DNA of 15,122 nucleotides from an uncultured Eggerthellaceae bacterium (GTDB lineage Bacteria > Actinomycetota > Coriobacteriia > Coriobacteriales > Eggerthellaceae), in the NCBI GenBank assembly GCA_948829205.1, contig CAQLOA010000002.1:25396-40517 (forward strand), given 5' to 3'. The notes under the pieces are model-generated. The model saw nothing but the letters and a program-made list of their open reading frames with translations. It ran no database searches and was not told where the DNA came from. The position numbers and the translations under genes are program-made. Positions within the stretch are counted from its first letter, which is position 1; each line of letters opens with the position of its first letter. Below, one piece after another: positions 9,171-15,118 of this stretch.

Positions 9171-12100
9171 AGCCTGCGGCGTGGGGTCGAACGTCAGGTC
9201 CTCGTAAAGCTTGACGTCTGCACAGGCAATGCCGAATGTCGGATCTGTGTGGGTGTTCAGACATCTGATCCTGACATAACTCGCTTCTGTGGGAGTGAAC
9301 TCCACGTTGATAGGCGAATTGGTCTGCGCAAACGCTCCCGTGTAAACACAGGTCCAGTTCGTTGAATCCATGCTGGTGTATATCTCAACGTTCTTCACAT
9401 ACCCAGCAGGAATACTATTAAAGTACTTGTAGTTCTTGTCCGGCGTAAATTCCAGAGCACAGACGTAGCGGGGCTCATCAAGATTGAACGTTAAGTTCGC
9501 AGGCACCGATTTCGTGCGCCAATACGTATTGTCGTTGCCATCAAGAACGTTTTTTGCATTGCCAGCAGATGCAGCATGCGTCCAACTGGAATTGATCGAC
9601 AAGTGGGAAGAATCAATCAGGTTGCGATCCGCAACAAAAACATTCTCAGAGTATGTAAACCATACGTAATTGGTCGTGAGTTGCATCCCCGTAGCTCTAT
9701 TTCGGACGAATATGCGCTTGTTACCCTCAAGGTTGGGAGCCGTGGCAAACGTTACCCACTTCGCATCCGCAGGCACAACGGTAGAGTCTATGTCTTCGCT
9801 GACGTAGTACTCCATCAGGCTCGTAGTGCCAAAGAGGCGGTTCTCATCATCATCCATCGAAAGCCCCGCCCCCGAGAACGACGGCTGCGTGATGTCGATG
9901 GTGAAGGTGTTCCCCTCGCGCGGCACGCCGATGATGTGCACCTTGATGTCATTGGCAGCGGTGATGCTTGCGACCTGCTGGGGCGTAAGTGCTACTGAGT
10001 CCTCATGCACCATGGTCCACGTATTGCCCCCGTCAAGGCTGTATTCCCAAGTCACGCCTGAATTCTGGAACGAGCTTGCCAGAACGATCTTGTTCGCATT
10101 CGCCCCATCGAACGAGAACGTGGCAACGCGGTTGTCGATATAGCCGAGCAAGGCATTCGCAACTTGCACGACCCCTTTGGCGTGAACGGACTGCGAACCG
10201 TTGGTGCGGGAGGCCTCTTGCAGCGTGGACTGCACAAGCATCATGAACTTCGATTTGATGGCAGGGTCGGTGATCTTGGCCCCGATGCGACGCGTGAGGT
10301 CGTACATGGGCAACGGGTGGTACTTCATGTCGGTCGTGCACTGAACGGCAAGATCGTAAAGCTGCTCCTGCGTGGAATTCGTGCGGGCGTCGAGCGCGAT
10401 GTTGATGAGGCCGTTCCATGCGTCGAGGTTGATGTGTTCGGCGTCGTATGCGTCGTTGTAGATCTGAACCAGCCTGTCCCAGTCGTTGCGGTAGACCTTC
10501 GCCATGAGCATCAACATGTTCGCCTGCTCGAACTTGTCGTACTCGTTCTGGGCCTCCTGCGAAAGGAACATGTAGGAAGCGGACTGGATGGTGTTGTTGT
10601 TGGTCACGTTCGCGCCACCAGAGCCCCACCCGTAGGGCATGAGCGTCGGGGTGGTGTTTGCCCATCCGCTGGCGACGATGCTGTTGGTCAGCTGCCACGC
10701 GTTCTTGCCACCGCCCGCATCATACATATAAATGTATGCGCAGTGCCCGGGCTGACCGACAGGCGTGGCGGGATATCCCCACGAACACTGAATGTTCGAG
10801 CCTGTCTTGGACAGGCCGCCGCAAACGGCACCCTCCTCGAACACGATCCAAAGCTTCGGATAGCCTGACTTATAAGTGATGTTGTAGGCGGACAGGTTGT
10901 ACTTCGCGTCCCACATGGCATAGTTGGCCTCCGAATAGTACTTCGGATTGCCGTACGAGTAGCCCAACCGGTATTTGATGTAGGTATAAGGATTGAAACG
11001 CGCGCTGAGCTGCCCCCCGTCTCCGAACTTCGACGTGTAGTCGCGCAGCCACAGGATCGACTCGTCGTCCATTTGCGCCGTCATGACCCAGCGCATCTCT
11101 TCCACGGTGAAGTTCGCGAACATCCTGGGGTTGCCCAGCTTGTTGTTCGCATACATGTCCTTGAAGATCTCGTAGCGCACCACCGGGTTCGAGGTCTGGT
11201 TGTTATATATCCAAAGGTTGATCGGGCGCGCATGCGCAAGCGAAAGCGCCAGCATCATGTGCAAGTTCAGGTCGCCGTTCCGCACGTCGTTGACGACCGT
11301 GTCGTCCTGCAGGTCGTCCTTATGTGCAGCGTAAAGGTTGCTCAGCACCTGAAGCGCGTTGACGTACGAGCCGTTGGGTACGCCCGCCATGGTCCACAGG
11401 CGCAACGCCTCCCTGTCGTTCAAGAACCACTCAAGCATCGCACGGTTTTCGGCGCTGGTTTCAACGAACGTGCGCAACCCATACTGTCCGACCGCGGCGA
11501 TAAGGTTGCGTTGCAGAAGCGTCAGTTGCAATTCCTCGGGCACGGGACCGTCCGTGTATTTGGACATGATCTCGGCATCGAGCTCTTCGACGGTTCTGAC
11601 GATGTTGTCCTTGTATCCTTCGTGCACCAGCTTGCAATCGGCCCAAACGGCATGGTCGGAGGCGTTGCTGCCATTGGCGTCGGCGTACAAGCGAATGTAC
11701 TTGACGCCTTTGATGCCGATTTTGAACTGGCCAGCGCCGTCGCCGCTTTTGATTGGAGTCGGGTCGGCGTCGGTTTTAAGGTCCCAATGCTCGCCGTCGT
11801 TAGATGTGTAGATGGAGAACTTGACGCCGTTGCCAACGTTGTTGTTCGTCGTGTTCAGCCCGTAATACGTCACAAAATAGGGGTATTCGGCGTTGTACTG
11901 GCTGACGTCGTAATCGACCGTCGAAGTCGCATGGGCGAAGAGGCCCTTCTTGAAGGCGGTCGTAGACCCGTTGACGTTGAGCGTGATCTCGCCGTTGTTG
12001 ACGCCGTTCTTGTCCAGCGTCAAGCTGCCCCAGCCGACCTTTGCACTGGCATATGGTATGTCGGAAAGATAGACGACCTGGCTGTCAGCGCCACCATTGT

Positions 12101-12257
12101 CGACGAATATGTTCTTGTCCGCCTCGGATGCAGAGGCAGACGACGAAGTTTCATAGGCTACGACTATCTGCAGCATGCATACGAGCGCAATGCCGAAAAG
12201 TATCGCAGTACAGGTTTTTAGAAAGCGTGCCGGTTTCGGTTTCCCAGCCGTCAGCAT
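8985..12257 (-). CDS. 5' part of a secreted NPCBM/discoidin surface protein with a Cys/His enzyme-like core; ends early at a frameshift
   Basis: I place the start at ATG 12257. GGGGGTG (12270-12264) sits six bases upstream, and a signal peptide follows at once (basic residues, hydrophobic 16-34). An ATG at 12293 overlaps the promoter -10 box and is unlikely. Residues about 50-208 are an NPCBM carbohydrate-binding module (YLSD, GWGSLTLD, KKGLFAHA, DHAVWAD). Residues about 210-780 are not firmly recognised; GAVCGGLSK (Cys479), GQPGHCAY (His505) and WQLTN (Trp521, Asn525) resemble a transglutaminase-like triad. Residues about 875-1022 are an F5/8 type C (discoidin) domain (VLDGNDNTYW, YVRIRCLN). 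Ig-like repeat 1 follows. Homology ends at Gly1072, then 18 out-of-frame residues lead to TAA 8987-8985, 1090 residues in all. If made, the product would be released, lacking the anchor. The likely role is glycan binding at the cell surface. Confidence 0.85.
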   Translation of the reverse strand: MLTAGKPKPARFLKTCTAILFGIALVCMLQIVVAYETSSSASASEADKNIFVDNGGADSQVVYLSDIPYASAKVGWGSLTLDKNGVNNGEITLNVNGSTTAFKKGLFAHATSTVDYDVSQYNAEYPYFVTYYGLNTTNNNVGNGVKFSIYTSNDGEHWDLKTDADPTPIKSGDGAGQFKIGIKGVKYIRLYADANGSNASDHAVWADCKLVHEGYKDNIVRTVEELDAEIMSKYTDGPVPEELQLTLLQRNLIAAVGQYGLRTFVETSAENRAMLEWFLNDREALRLWTMAGVPNGSYVNALQVLSNLYAAHKDDLQDDTVVNDVRNGDLNLHMMLALSLAHARPINLWIYNNQTSNPVVRYEIFKDMYANNKLGNPRMFANFTVEEMRWVMTAQMDDESILWLRDYTSKFGDGGQLSARFNPYTYIKYRLGYSYGNPKYYSEANYAMWDAKYNLSAYNITYKSGYPKLWIVFEEGAVCGGLSKTGSNIQCSWGYPATPVGQPGHCAYIYMYDAGGGKNAWQLTNSIVASGWANTTPTLMPYGWGSGGANVTNNNTIQSASYMFLSQEAQNEYDKFEQANMLMLMAKVYRNDWDRLVQIYNDAYDAEHINLDAWNGLINIALDARTNSTQEQLYDLAVQCTTDMKYHPLPMYDLTRRIGAKITDPAIKSKFMMLVQSTLQEASRTNGSQSVHAKGVVQVANALLGYIDNRVATFSFDGANANKIVLASSFQNSGVTWEYSLDGGNTWTMVHEDSVALTPQQVASITAANDIKVHIIGVPREGNTFTIDITQPSFSGAGLSMDDDENRLFGTTSLMEYYVSEDIDSTVVPADAKWVTFATAPNLEGNKRIFVRNRATGMQLTTNYVWFTYSENVFVADRNLIDSSHLSINSSWTHAASAGNAKNVLDGNDNTYWRTKSVPANLTFNLDEPRYVCALEFTPDKNYKYFNSIPAGYVKNVEIYTSMDSTNWTCVYTGAFAQTNSPINVEFTPTEASYVRIRCLNTHTDPTFGIACADVKLYEDLTFDPTPQAKVRYSITSKTNQDIVAELVNPSKPITVTNTENGATTHTFTENGTPSSSSTTAATAVLLRRA
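9037..9044 (-). other. Frameshift site: 4-base gap relative to sister repeats
   Basis: On the plus strand the site reads CTCGAAGGTG then TGCCGTT. The matching place in repeat 5 (from about 8118) reads CTCGAAGGTG, AACT, CGCCGTT, and repeat 3 (from about 8545) has CTCGAAGGTG, AAGT, CGCCGTT. Aligning them leaves a clean 4-base gap at 9040/9041. The protein pattern Asn-Gly-x-Phe-Thr-Phe-Glu becomes Asn-Gly, a break, then Thr-Phe-Glu in the next frame. No homopolymer or known slippery heptamer is at the spot. Confidence 0.85.
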
Positions 12258-12263
12258 AAAAGA

Positions 12264-12270
12264 CACCCCC
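12264..12270 (-). promoter_or_regulatory. Ribosome-binding site that sets the start at 12257
   Basis: GGGGGTG on the minus strand matches the Shine-Dalgarno GGAGGTG at six of seven bases and lies six bases before ATG 12257. It supports the shorter start, with 12 residues fewer than the longest open frame. Confidence 0.7.
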
Positions 12271-12291
12271 AAGCCAATTACGCCTACGCGC

Positions 12292-12300
12292 ATTATAACA
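12292..12300 (-). promoter_or_regulatory. Extended -10 promoter of the NPCBM/discoidin surface gene
   Basis: The minus strand reads TGTTATAAT at 12300-12292, a TGn extension joined to a perfect TATAAT. At 16-18 bp upstream I find no good -35 box (TTTCCT at best), which suits an extended -10 or activator-dependent promoter. Transcription would begin near 12285, downstream of the ATG at 12293 and about 28 nt before ATG 12257. A dyad at 12324-12350 sits where an activator would bind. Confidence 0.6.
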
Positions 12301-12323
12301 AGCAGGTCAGCGGCAGGAAACAG

Positions 12324-12350
12324 CCAGATTCAAAGTCATAAATTATCTGG
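12324..12350. promoter_or_regulatory. Dyad CCAGAT-N15-ATCTGG upstream of the extended -10 promoter
   Basis: Perfect 6-bp arms, CCAGAT at 12324-12329 and ATCTGG at 12345-12350, flank an AT-rich 15-bp spacer. The centre is roughly 50 bp upstream of the predicted transcription start at 12285, a usual place for an activator site. Six-base arms can arise by chance, so this is only a candidate. Confidence 0.3.
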
Positions 12351-12444
12351 AATCGCCAACGACGAACATGTGGCGTTGGGGTCACGAAACGTTAGGGTCA
12401 GGTCGCTTTGCCACATCCATGCGTCGGGAACGTTCGCTTTTGAA

Positions 12445-12477
12445 TGAACAAAGGGTGAACAGAAAGTGAACAGGGGA
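12445..12477. repeat. Three direct TGAACA repeats with 11-bp period
   Basis: On the plus strand TGAACA starts at 12445, 12456 and 12467, each exactly 11 bp apart, close to one helical turn. The units read TGAACAAAGGG, TGAACAGAAAG and TGAACAGGGGA. The third unit runs into the left arm of the 14-bp inverted repeat at 12468-12481. They could be phased regulator sites or the degenerate edge of the neighbouring repeat element. Confidence 0.6.
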
Positions 12478-12546
12478 CGTGTTTTTCGTTCAATCCGCGT
12501 TGGAACAAAAGACGCGTCTCCTGTTCCACGTCCCCTGTTCCAACGC
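12468..12546. repeat. Overlapping inverted repeats (REP-like intergenic element)
   Basis: Three pairings share arms here. First, a perfect 14-bp pair, GAACAGGGGACGTG (12468-12481) with CACGTCCCCTGTTC (12527-12540). Second, a perfect 11-bp pair, GCGTTGGAACA (12497-12507) with TGTTCCAACGC (12536-12546). Third, a 26-bp palindrome at 12502-12527 with a perfect AGACGCGTCT core and GGAACA/TGTTCC ends, mismatched at two positions. The first two pairings compete for 12536-12540; the last two compete for 12502-12507. Lying just after the flavodoxin stop, the block may also slow or end transcription, but no clean T-run follows. I recall similar GGAACAGG-type intergenic repeats in other bacteria but cannot name a family. 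Confidence 0.75.
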
Positions 12547-12564
12547 ATCGATGTTCTTTCCTAG

Positions 12565-13044
12565 CTAGTGCATGTAGCGAGCCACCCACTGGAACAGCAT
12601 GGGGTCGGCATCGGTGGTGTTGAACTTGTGGCCTTCCTCCACCTTGGCATTGGGGCAAACTTCTTGGATGTGCTGCGGGGCTTCGCCGATGGGACTGCCG
12701 GTGCTCGTGGCGAAGGGAACGATGCGCTTGCCCGAGAAGTCGTAGGATTCCAGGAACGTGTCTATGATGCGCGGTTCGATGTACCACCACACAGGGAATC
12801 CCAGGAAGACCAGCTCGTAGTCGTCCATGTTGTCCACCTTGGTGGCGATTGCCGGACGGCATGCGTCGTCGTTCATCTCCATGGTGCCTCGGCTGGTCTT
12901 GTCCACCCAGTTCAGGTCCTGCTGGGTATAGGGCTTGGCCGGCACGATCTCGAACAGGTCCGCCTCCGCCGCCTTCGCCATGCGCTCGGCGATTCGCTTC
13001 GTCCTGCCCGTCGCGGAGAAATAGGCAACCAACGTGTTCGACAT
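12565..13044 (-). CDS. Flavodoxin family protein
   Basis: This is a 159-residue single-domain flavodoxin, the usual size for the family. The N terminus has strand VAYFSATGRTKRIAE, whose SATGRT loop (residues 9-14) is the FMN phosphate-binding loop. In the middle, LGFPVWWYIEPR is the strand and aromatic flavin-stacking loop, and VPFATSTGSPIG is the third flavin loop. It resembles the Flavodoxin_4 group of short redox proteins often found in anaerobes; the electron partner is unknown and no redox enzyme is adjacent. I chose ATG 13044 because AAAGGA lies six bases upstream and the flavodoxin fold starts there; the frame is open to ATG 13086, adding 14 residues unlike the family. It has no signal peptide, so it is cytoplasmic. 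No functional link to the giant surface genes is evident. Confidence 0.92.
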   Translation of the reverse strand: MSNTLVAYFSATGRTKRIAERMAKAAEADLFEIVPAKPYTQQDLNWVDKTSRGTMEMNDDACRPAIATKVDNMDDYELVFLGFPVWWYIEPRIIDTFLESYDFSGKRIVPFATSTGSPIGEAPQHIQEVCPNAKVEEGHKFNTTDADPMLFQWVARYMH

Positions 13045-13050
13045 GAGAGG

Positions 13051-13056
13051 TCCTTT
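13051..13056 (-). promoter_or_regulatory. Ribosome-binding site setting the flavodoxin start
   Basis: AAAGGA on the minus strand, six bases before ATG 13044. The upstream in-frame ATG 13086 overlaps the -10-like TATACT and has no comparable site. Confidence 0.7.
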
Positions 13057-13085
13057 CGACTGCGGATTGCGACATTGCGCCTTCA

Positions 13086-13091
13086 AGTATA
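13086..13091 (-). promoter_or_regulatory. Candidate -10 box for flavodoxin
   Basis: TATACT on the minus strand (13091-13086) matches the -10 consensus at five of six bases. It would start transcription near 13079, about 35 nt before ATG 13044. No convincing -35 box lies 16-18 bp upstream, so the call is tentative. A 7-bp inverted repeat (13116-13140) just upstream could be an operator. Confidence 0.4.
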
Positions 13092-13515
13092 GGACGAATT
13101 ACACAACAGAATGCATAGGGCGCAACCCGTCATCGCCCTACCGTCACGACAACGTAACGACGGGGGATGCGTTTTTGGAACAAGGAACGCTTCCGCTGGC
13201 TGCCACGACCTCGGCGAAGCCCACCGGACACAGGGCGCAAAGCGTTCCTATGGAAGGGTGCAAGGGTGGAATCAAGGCTGCGCGCGAGCGCACGCTGCGT
13301 CGTGTAAACCTGGTAGCCGATGAAATCTTTGTGGCGAAGCTTGTTTACCACAGGTCTTCTCGCCCACTTCCAACGCTAGGCATACGAACGGCTTCGCAAG
13401 GGCCCAGAGCGTCTTCAGGCAGGCGCGTTACGGAAACGCCCAACCGTGAACGAATGAGTCGCGGAGCGCCCTCGCGCGAATCGATGCATCAATTGCATAC
13501 GCAGCTACCGCATGT
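13092..13515. other. Gene-free stretch with inverted repeats between ABC-F and flavodoxin
   Basis: Open frames here (plus 13034-13519, minus 13130-13351) lack a ribosome site and a recognisable domain, and the first overlaps the flavodoxin start, so I leave them out. What I see are four inverted-repeat pairs. They are TAGGGCG/CGCCCTA (13116-13122 and 13134-13140), GGAACGCTT/AAGCGTTCC (13184-13192 and 13240-13248), GTAAAC/GTTTAC (13304-13309 and 13343-13348) and ATGCA/TGCAT near 13492-13506. The stretch could hold a non-coding RNA, a gene remnant or the ABC-F 3' untranslated region. I recognise no tRNA, tmRNA, SRP RNA or riboswitch in it. Confidence 0.5.
13184..13248. repeat. 65-bp long-range hairpin (9-bp perfect arms)
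   Basis: GGAACGCTT at 13184-13192 pairs perfectly with AAGCGTTCC at 13240-13248. Inside it, TCCGCTGG (13192-13199) can pair with CCACCGGA (13221-13228) with one mismatch, and GGC/GCC closes a GAA loop at 13213-13221 as an alternative. An asymmetric 11-base bulge lies on one side. The layered pairing is more than expected by chance and suggests an RNA structure or a decayed mobile repeat. Confidence 0.5.
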
Positions 13516-15108
13516 TTAACGGTTTTTCGTTGCCTGCGACCCGAATGAGGCCCGAACGGAGAACCTGCCGGGCGCGGTTTCCTCCAGCAGCCAGCGCACG
13601 TTGCAGCTTTCGTCGACCAGGCGCATGTCGTGGGACACCAGCAGCACCGCGCCCGCAAACGAGAGGACAAGCCCCTGCAGCGCTTCGATGGAACCGACGT
13701 CGAGATGATTCGTCGGCTCGTCCAGCACCAGCAGGTTGGGACCTTCCAGCAGGAGTTCGGCCAGGATCAGCTTGCGCATCTCGCCCGGGCTGACATCCTC
13801 CCCGTCGAGGATGCGCTTCGGGTCGGAATTCAGGCGCGCAACGTGGGAAAGGACCTGGCCCATGTCGGCCTGGCTGTATTCGCGGAGCTTGTGGAGGGCC
13901 TCTCTGCGCCGGGCTTCGCTCACGTCCTGCGGAACGTAGGCGACGCGCACTCCTTCGAGAATGCGTGCGAGCGCATGGCGAAGCAGGGTGCTCTTGCCGG
14001 CACCGTTCGGCCCGGTGATTCCGACGTGATCGACGGGTGACACCCAAAGCTCGGGAACGGACAGCGCGAACGCGGGCGTGCCTCCGGACTCCTTGCGGCC
14101 AGGCTCGCCCTCGCCATAAGCGGCACCTTCGGCATCCCCGTACGACATCACCGTCTCCTCGATGTGACACACCGTATTCGAGGCGGATGGCGCGCCGACA
14201 GCCTCGAACCGGTAGTCGTAACGCTTAGGGGCGGCGCTTGCTTCCAGCTTGGACTGGGCGGCGGCAAGCCTGCTGGCCATGGCGGAGGACGCCCTTCCCG
14301 CCACGCCGTCCTTGCCGCTCACCTTGGCGCGGCCCAGCTTGTCTCGCATGCTACCGTCGTGCTTGCCCACGTCACGCGCGCTCAGGCGGCTCTTCGAGCG
14401 CTGGGCCTCTTCGTTGCGGCGCCGTGCCTCGTCTTGGATCCTGGCCGCATCCTTGCGCACCTGGTCGCGGGCATGCCTTGCCGCCGCGGCTTCCAGACCG
14501 GCCTGTTCCATGACCTTCGTGTAGCCGCCGGGCCGCATGGTCGCCACACCGTTCTCGAAGACGAGACATTGGCCGACCAGGCCGTCCAAAAGCTCTCGGT
14601 CGTGCGAGATGAGCAGCCCTATTCCCCGGTATTCGCCCAAGGCGCGCGCGATGGCGATGCGGCTTTGCGCATCCAGGTCGTTGGTGGGCTCGTCCATCAC
14701 CAGCAAGTCGGGCCGGCGCCAAAGGCAGCAAGCCACCTGCAGCCGCTTCTGCTGACCGCCTGAAAGCTCGCCATAACGCCACGGCCAGTCATCGCCCAGA
14801 CCGAGCAGCTGTCGGAGCCGCACAGCATCCTGGCCCCAGTCGCATGCAAAGTCGTAAAGAGCGTCCGGATTTGTAGACGAGTCCTGGCGGCAGTATTCCC
14901 CATAGAGCCGAGGCGTCACCGAGCCTTCGTCGGGGTCGAGGAGCCCGGCGGCTACCATGGCAAGGGTGGTCTTCCCACAGCCGTTGTCGCCGACGATGCC
15001 GGTCCACCCCACAGGAAAGGCGACGCTTACGTCGCGCAAGGCCGGGCGCGCGGCGCCTGGATAGGTGTAGCCCACGTGGCTGAGAGCCAGATTGGCGGAT
15101 GGGTTCAT
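13516..15108 (-). CDS. ABC-F family ATPase (ribosome-associated, two nucleotide-binding domains)
   Basis: The protein is 530 residues with two ABC ATPase domains and no membrane segments, the ABC-F layout; such proteins bind the ribosomal E site. Domain 1 has Walker A GDNGCGKTT (40-48), signature LSGGQ (115-119), Walker B ending in DE (139-140, Glu140 catalytic) and SHD (168-170). The linker, about 195-300, is rich in Arg, Lys, Glu and Ala, as expected for the helical arm that reaches toward tRNA. Domain 2 has Walker A GPNGAGKST (366-374), a variant signature VSPGE (439-443), LDEPTNHLD (462-470, Glu464) and SHD (492-494). The start ATG 15108 has AGGAGG four bases upstream. The role may be rescue of stalled ribosomes or protection from ribosome-targeting antibiotics (Lsa/Vga-like); the sequence alone does not decide. 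The stop is TAA 13518-13516, with no clear terminator after it. Confidence 0.93.
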   Translation of the reverse strand: MNPSANLALSHVGYTYPGAARPALRDVSVAFPVGWTGIVGDNGCGKTTLAMVAAGLLDPDEGSVTPRLYGEYCRQDSSTNPDALYDFACDWGQDAVRLRQLLGLGDDWPWRYGELSGGQQKRLQVACCLWRRPDLLVMDEPTNDLDAQSRIAIARALGEYRGIGLLISHDRELLDGLVGQCLVFENGVATMRPGGYTKVMEQAGLEAAAARHARDQVRKDAARIQDEARRRNEEAQRSKSRLSARDVGKHDGSMRDKLGRAKVSGKDGVAGRASSAMASRLAAAQSKLEASAAPKRYDYRFEAVGAPSASNTVCHIEETVMSYGDAEGAAYGEGEPGRKESGGTPAFALSVPELWVSPVDHVGITGPNGAGKSTLLRHALARILEGVRVAYVPQDVSEARRREALHKLREYSQADMGQVLSHVARLNSDPKRILDGEDVSPGEMRKLILAELLLEGPNLLVLDEPTNHLDVGSIEALQGLVLSFAGAVLLVSHDMRLVDESCNVRWLLEETAPGRFSVRASFGSQATKNR

Positions 15109-15112
15109 GCGT

Positions 15113-15118
15113 CCTCCT
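15113..15118 (-). promoter_or_regulatory. Shine-Dalgarno site of the ABC-F gene
   Basis: AGGAGG on the minus strand, four bases before ATG 15108. It is the strongest ribosome-binding site in the window; the promoter lies beyond the right edge. Confidence 0.85.

Larger units (their letters stand above)
12258..12564. other. Intergenic region between flavodoxin and the NPCBM/discoidin gene
   Basis: About 300 bp without a gene. From right to left it holds the flavodoxin stop with a CTAGCTAG palindrome (12561-12568), a block of overlapping inverted repeats (12468-12546), and three TGAACA repeats 11 bp apart (12445-12472). Next come a 6-bp dyad CCAACG/CGTTGG (12356-12361 and 12374-12379), a dyad CCAGAT/ATCTGG (12324-12350), and the extended -10 promoter of the surface-protein gene with its ribosome site. 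Part of it is AT-richer than the coding sequence. No tRNA or known riboswitch is recognised. Confidence 0.7.

Noticed and set aside
11073..12221. Plus-strand frame of 382 codons
   Set aside because: Antisense to the NPCBM domain of the surface gene, where the minus strand gives clear family motifs.
12445..12546. CRISPR array
   Set aside because: The direct repeats are only 6-11 bp with no spacers of regular size, and no cas gene is present.
12398..13075. Minus-strand frame of 225 codons overlapping flavodoxin
   Set aside because: It is an Arg/His-rich alternate frame; the 12565-13044 frame has a full flavodoxin fold.
13034..13519. Plus-strand frame of 161 codons spanning the flavodoxin start and the gap
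   Set aside because: It overlaps the flavodoxin start on the opposite strand and has no ribosome site or domain. I keep the gap as unexplained rather than coding.
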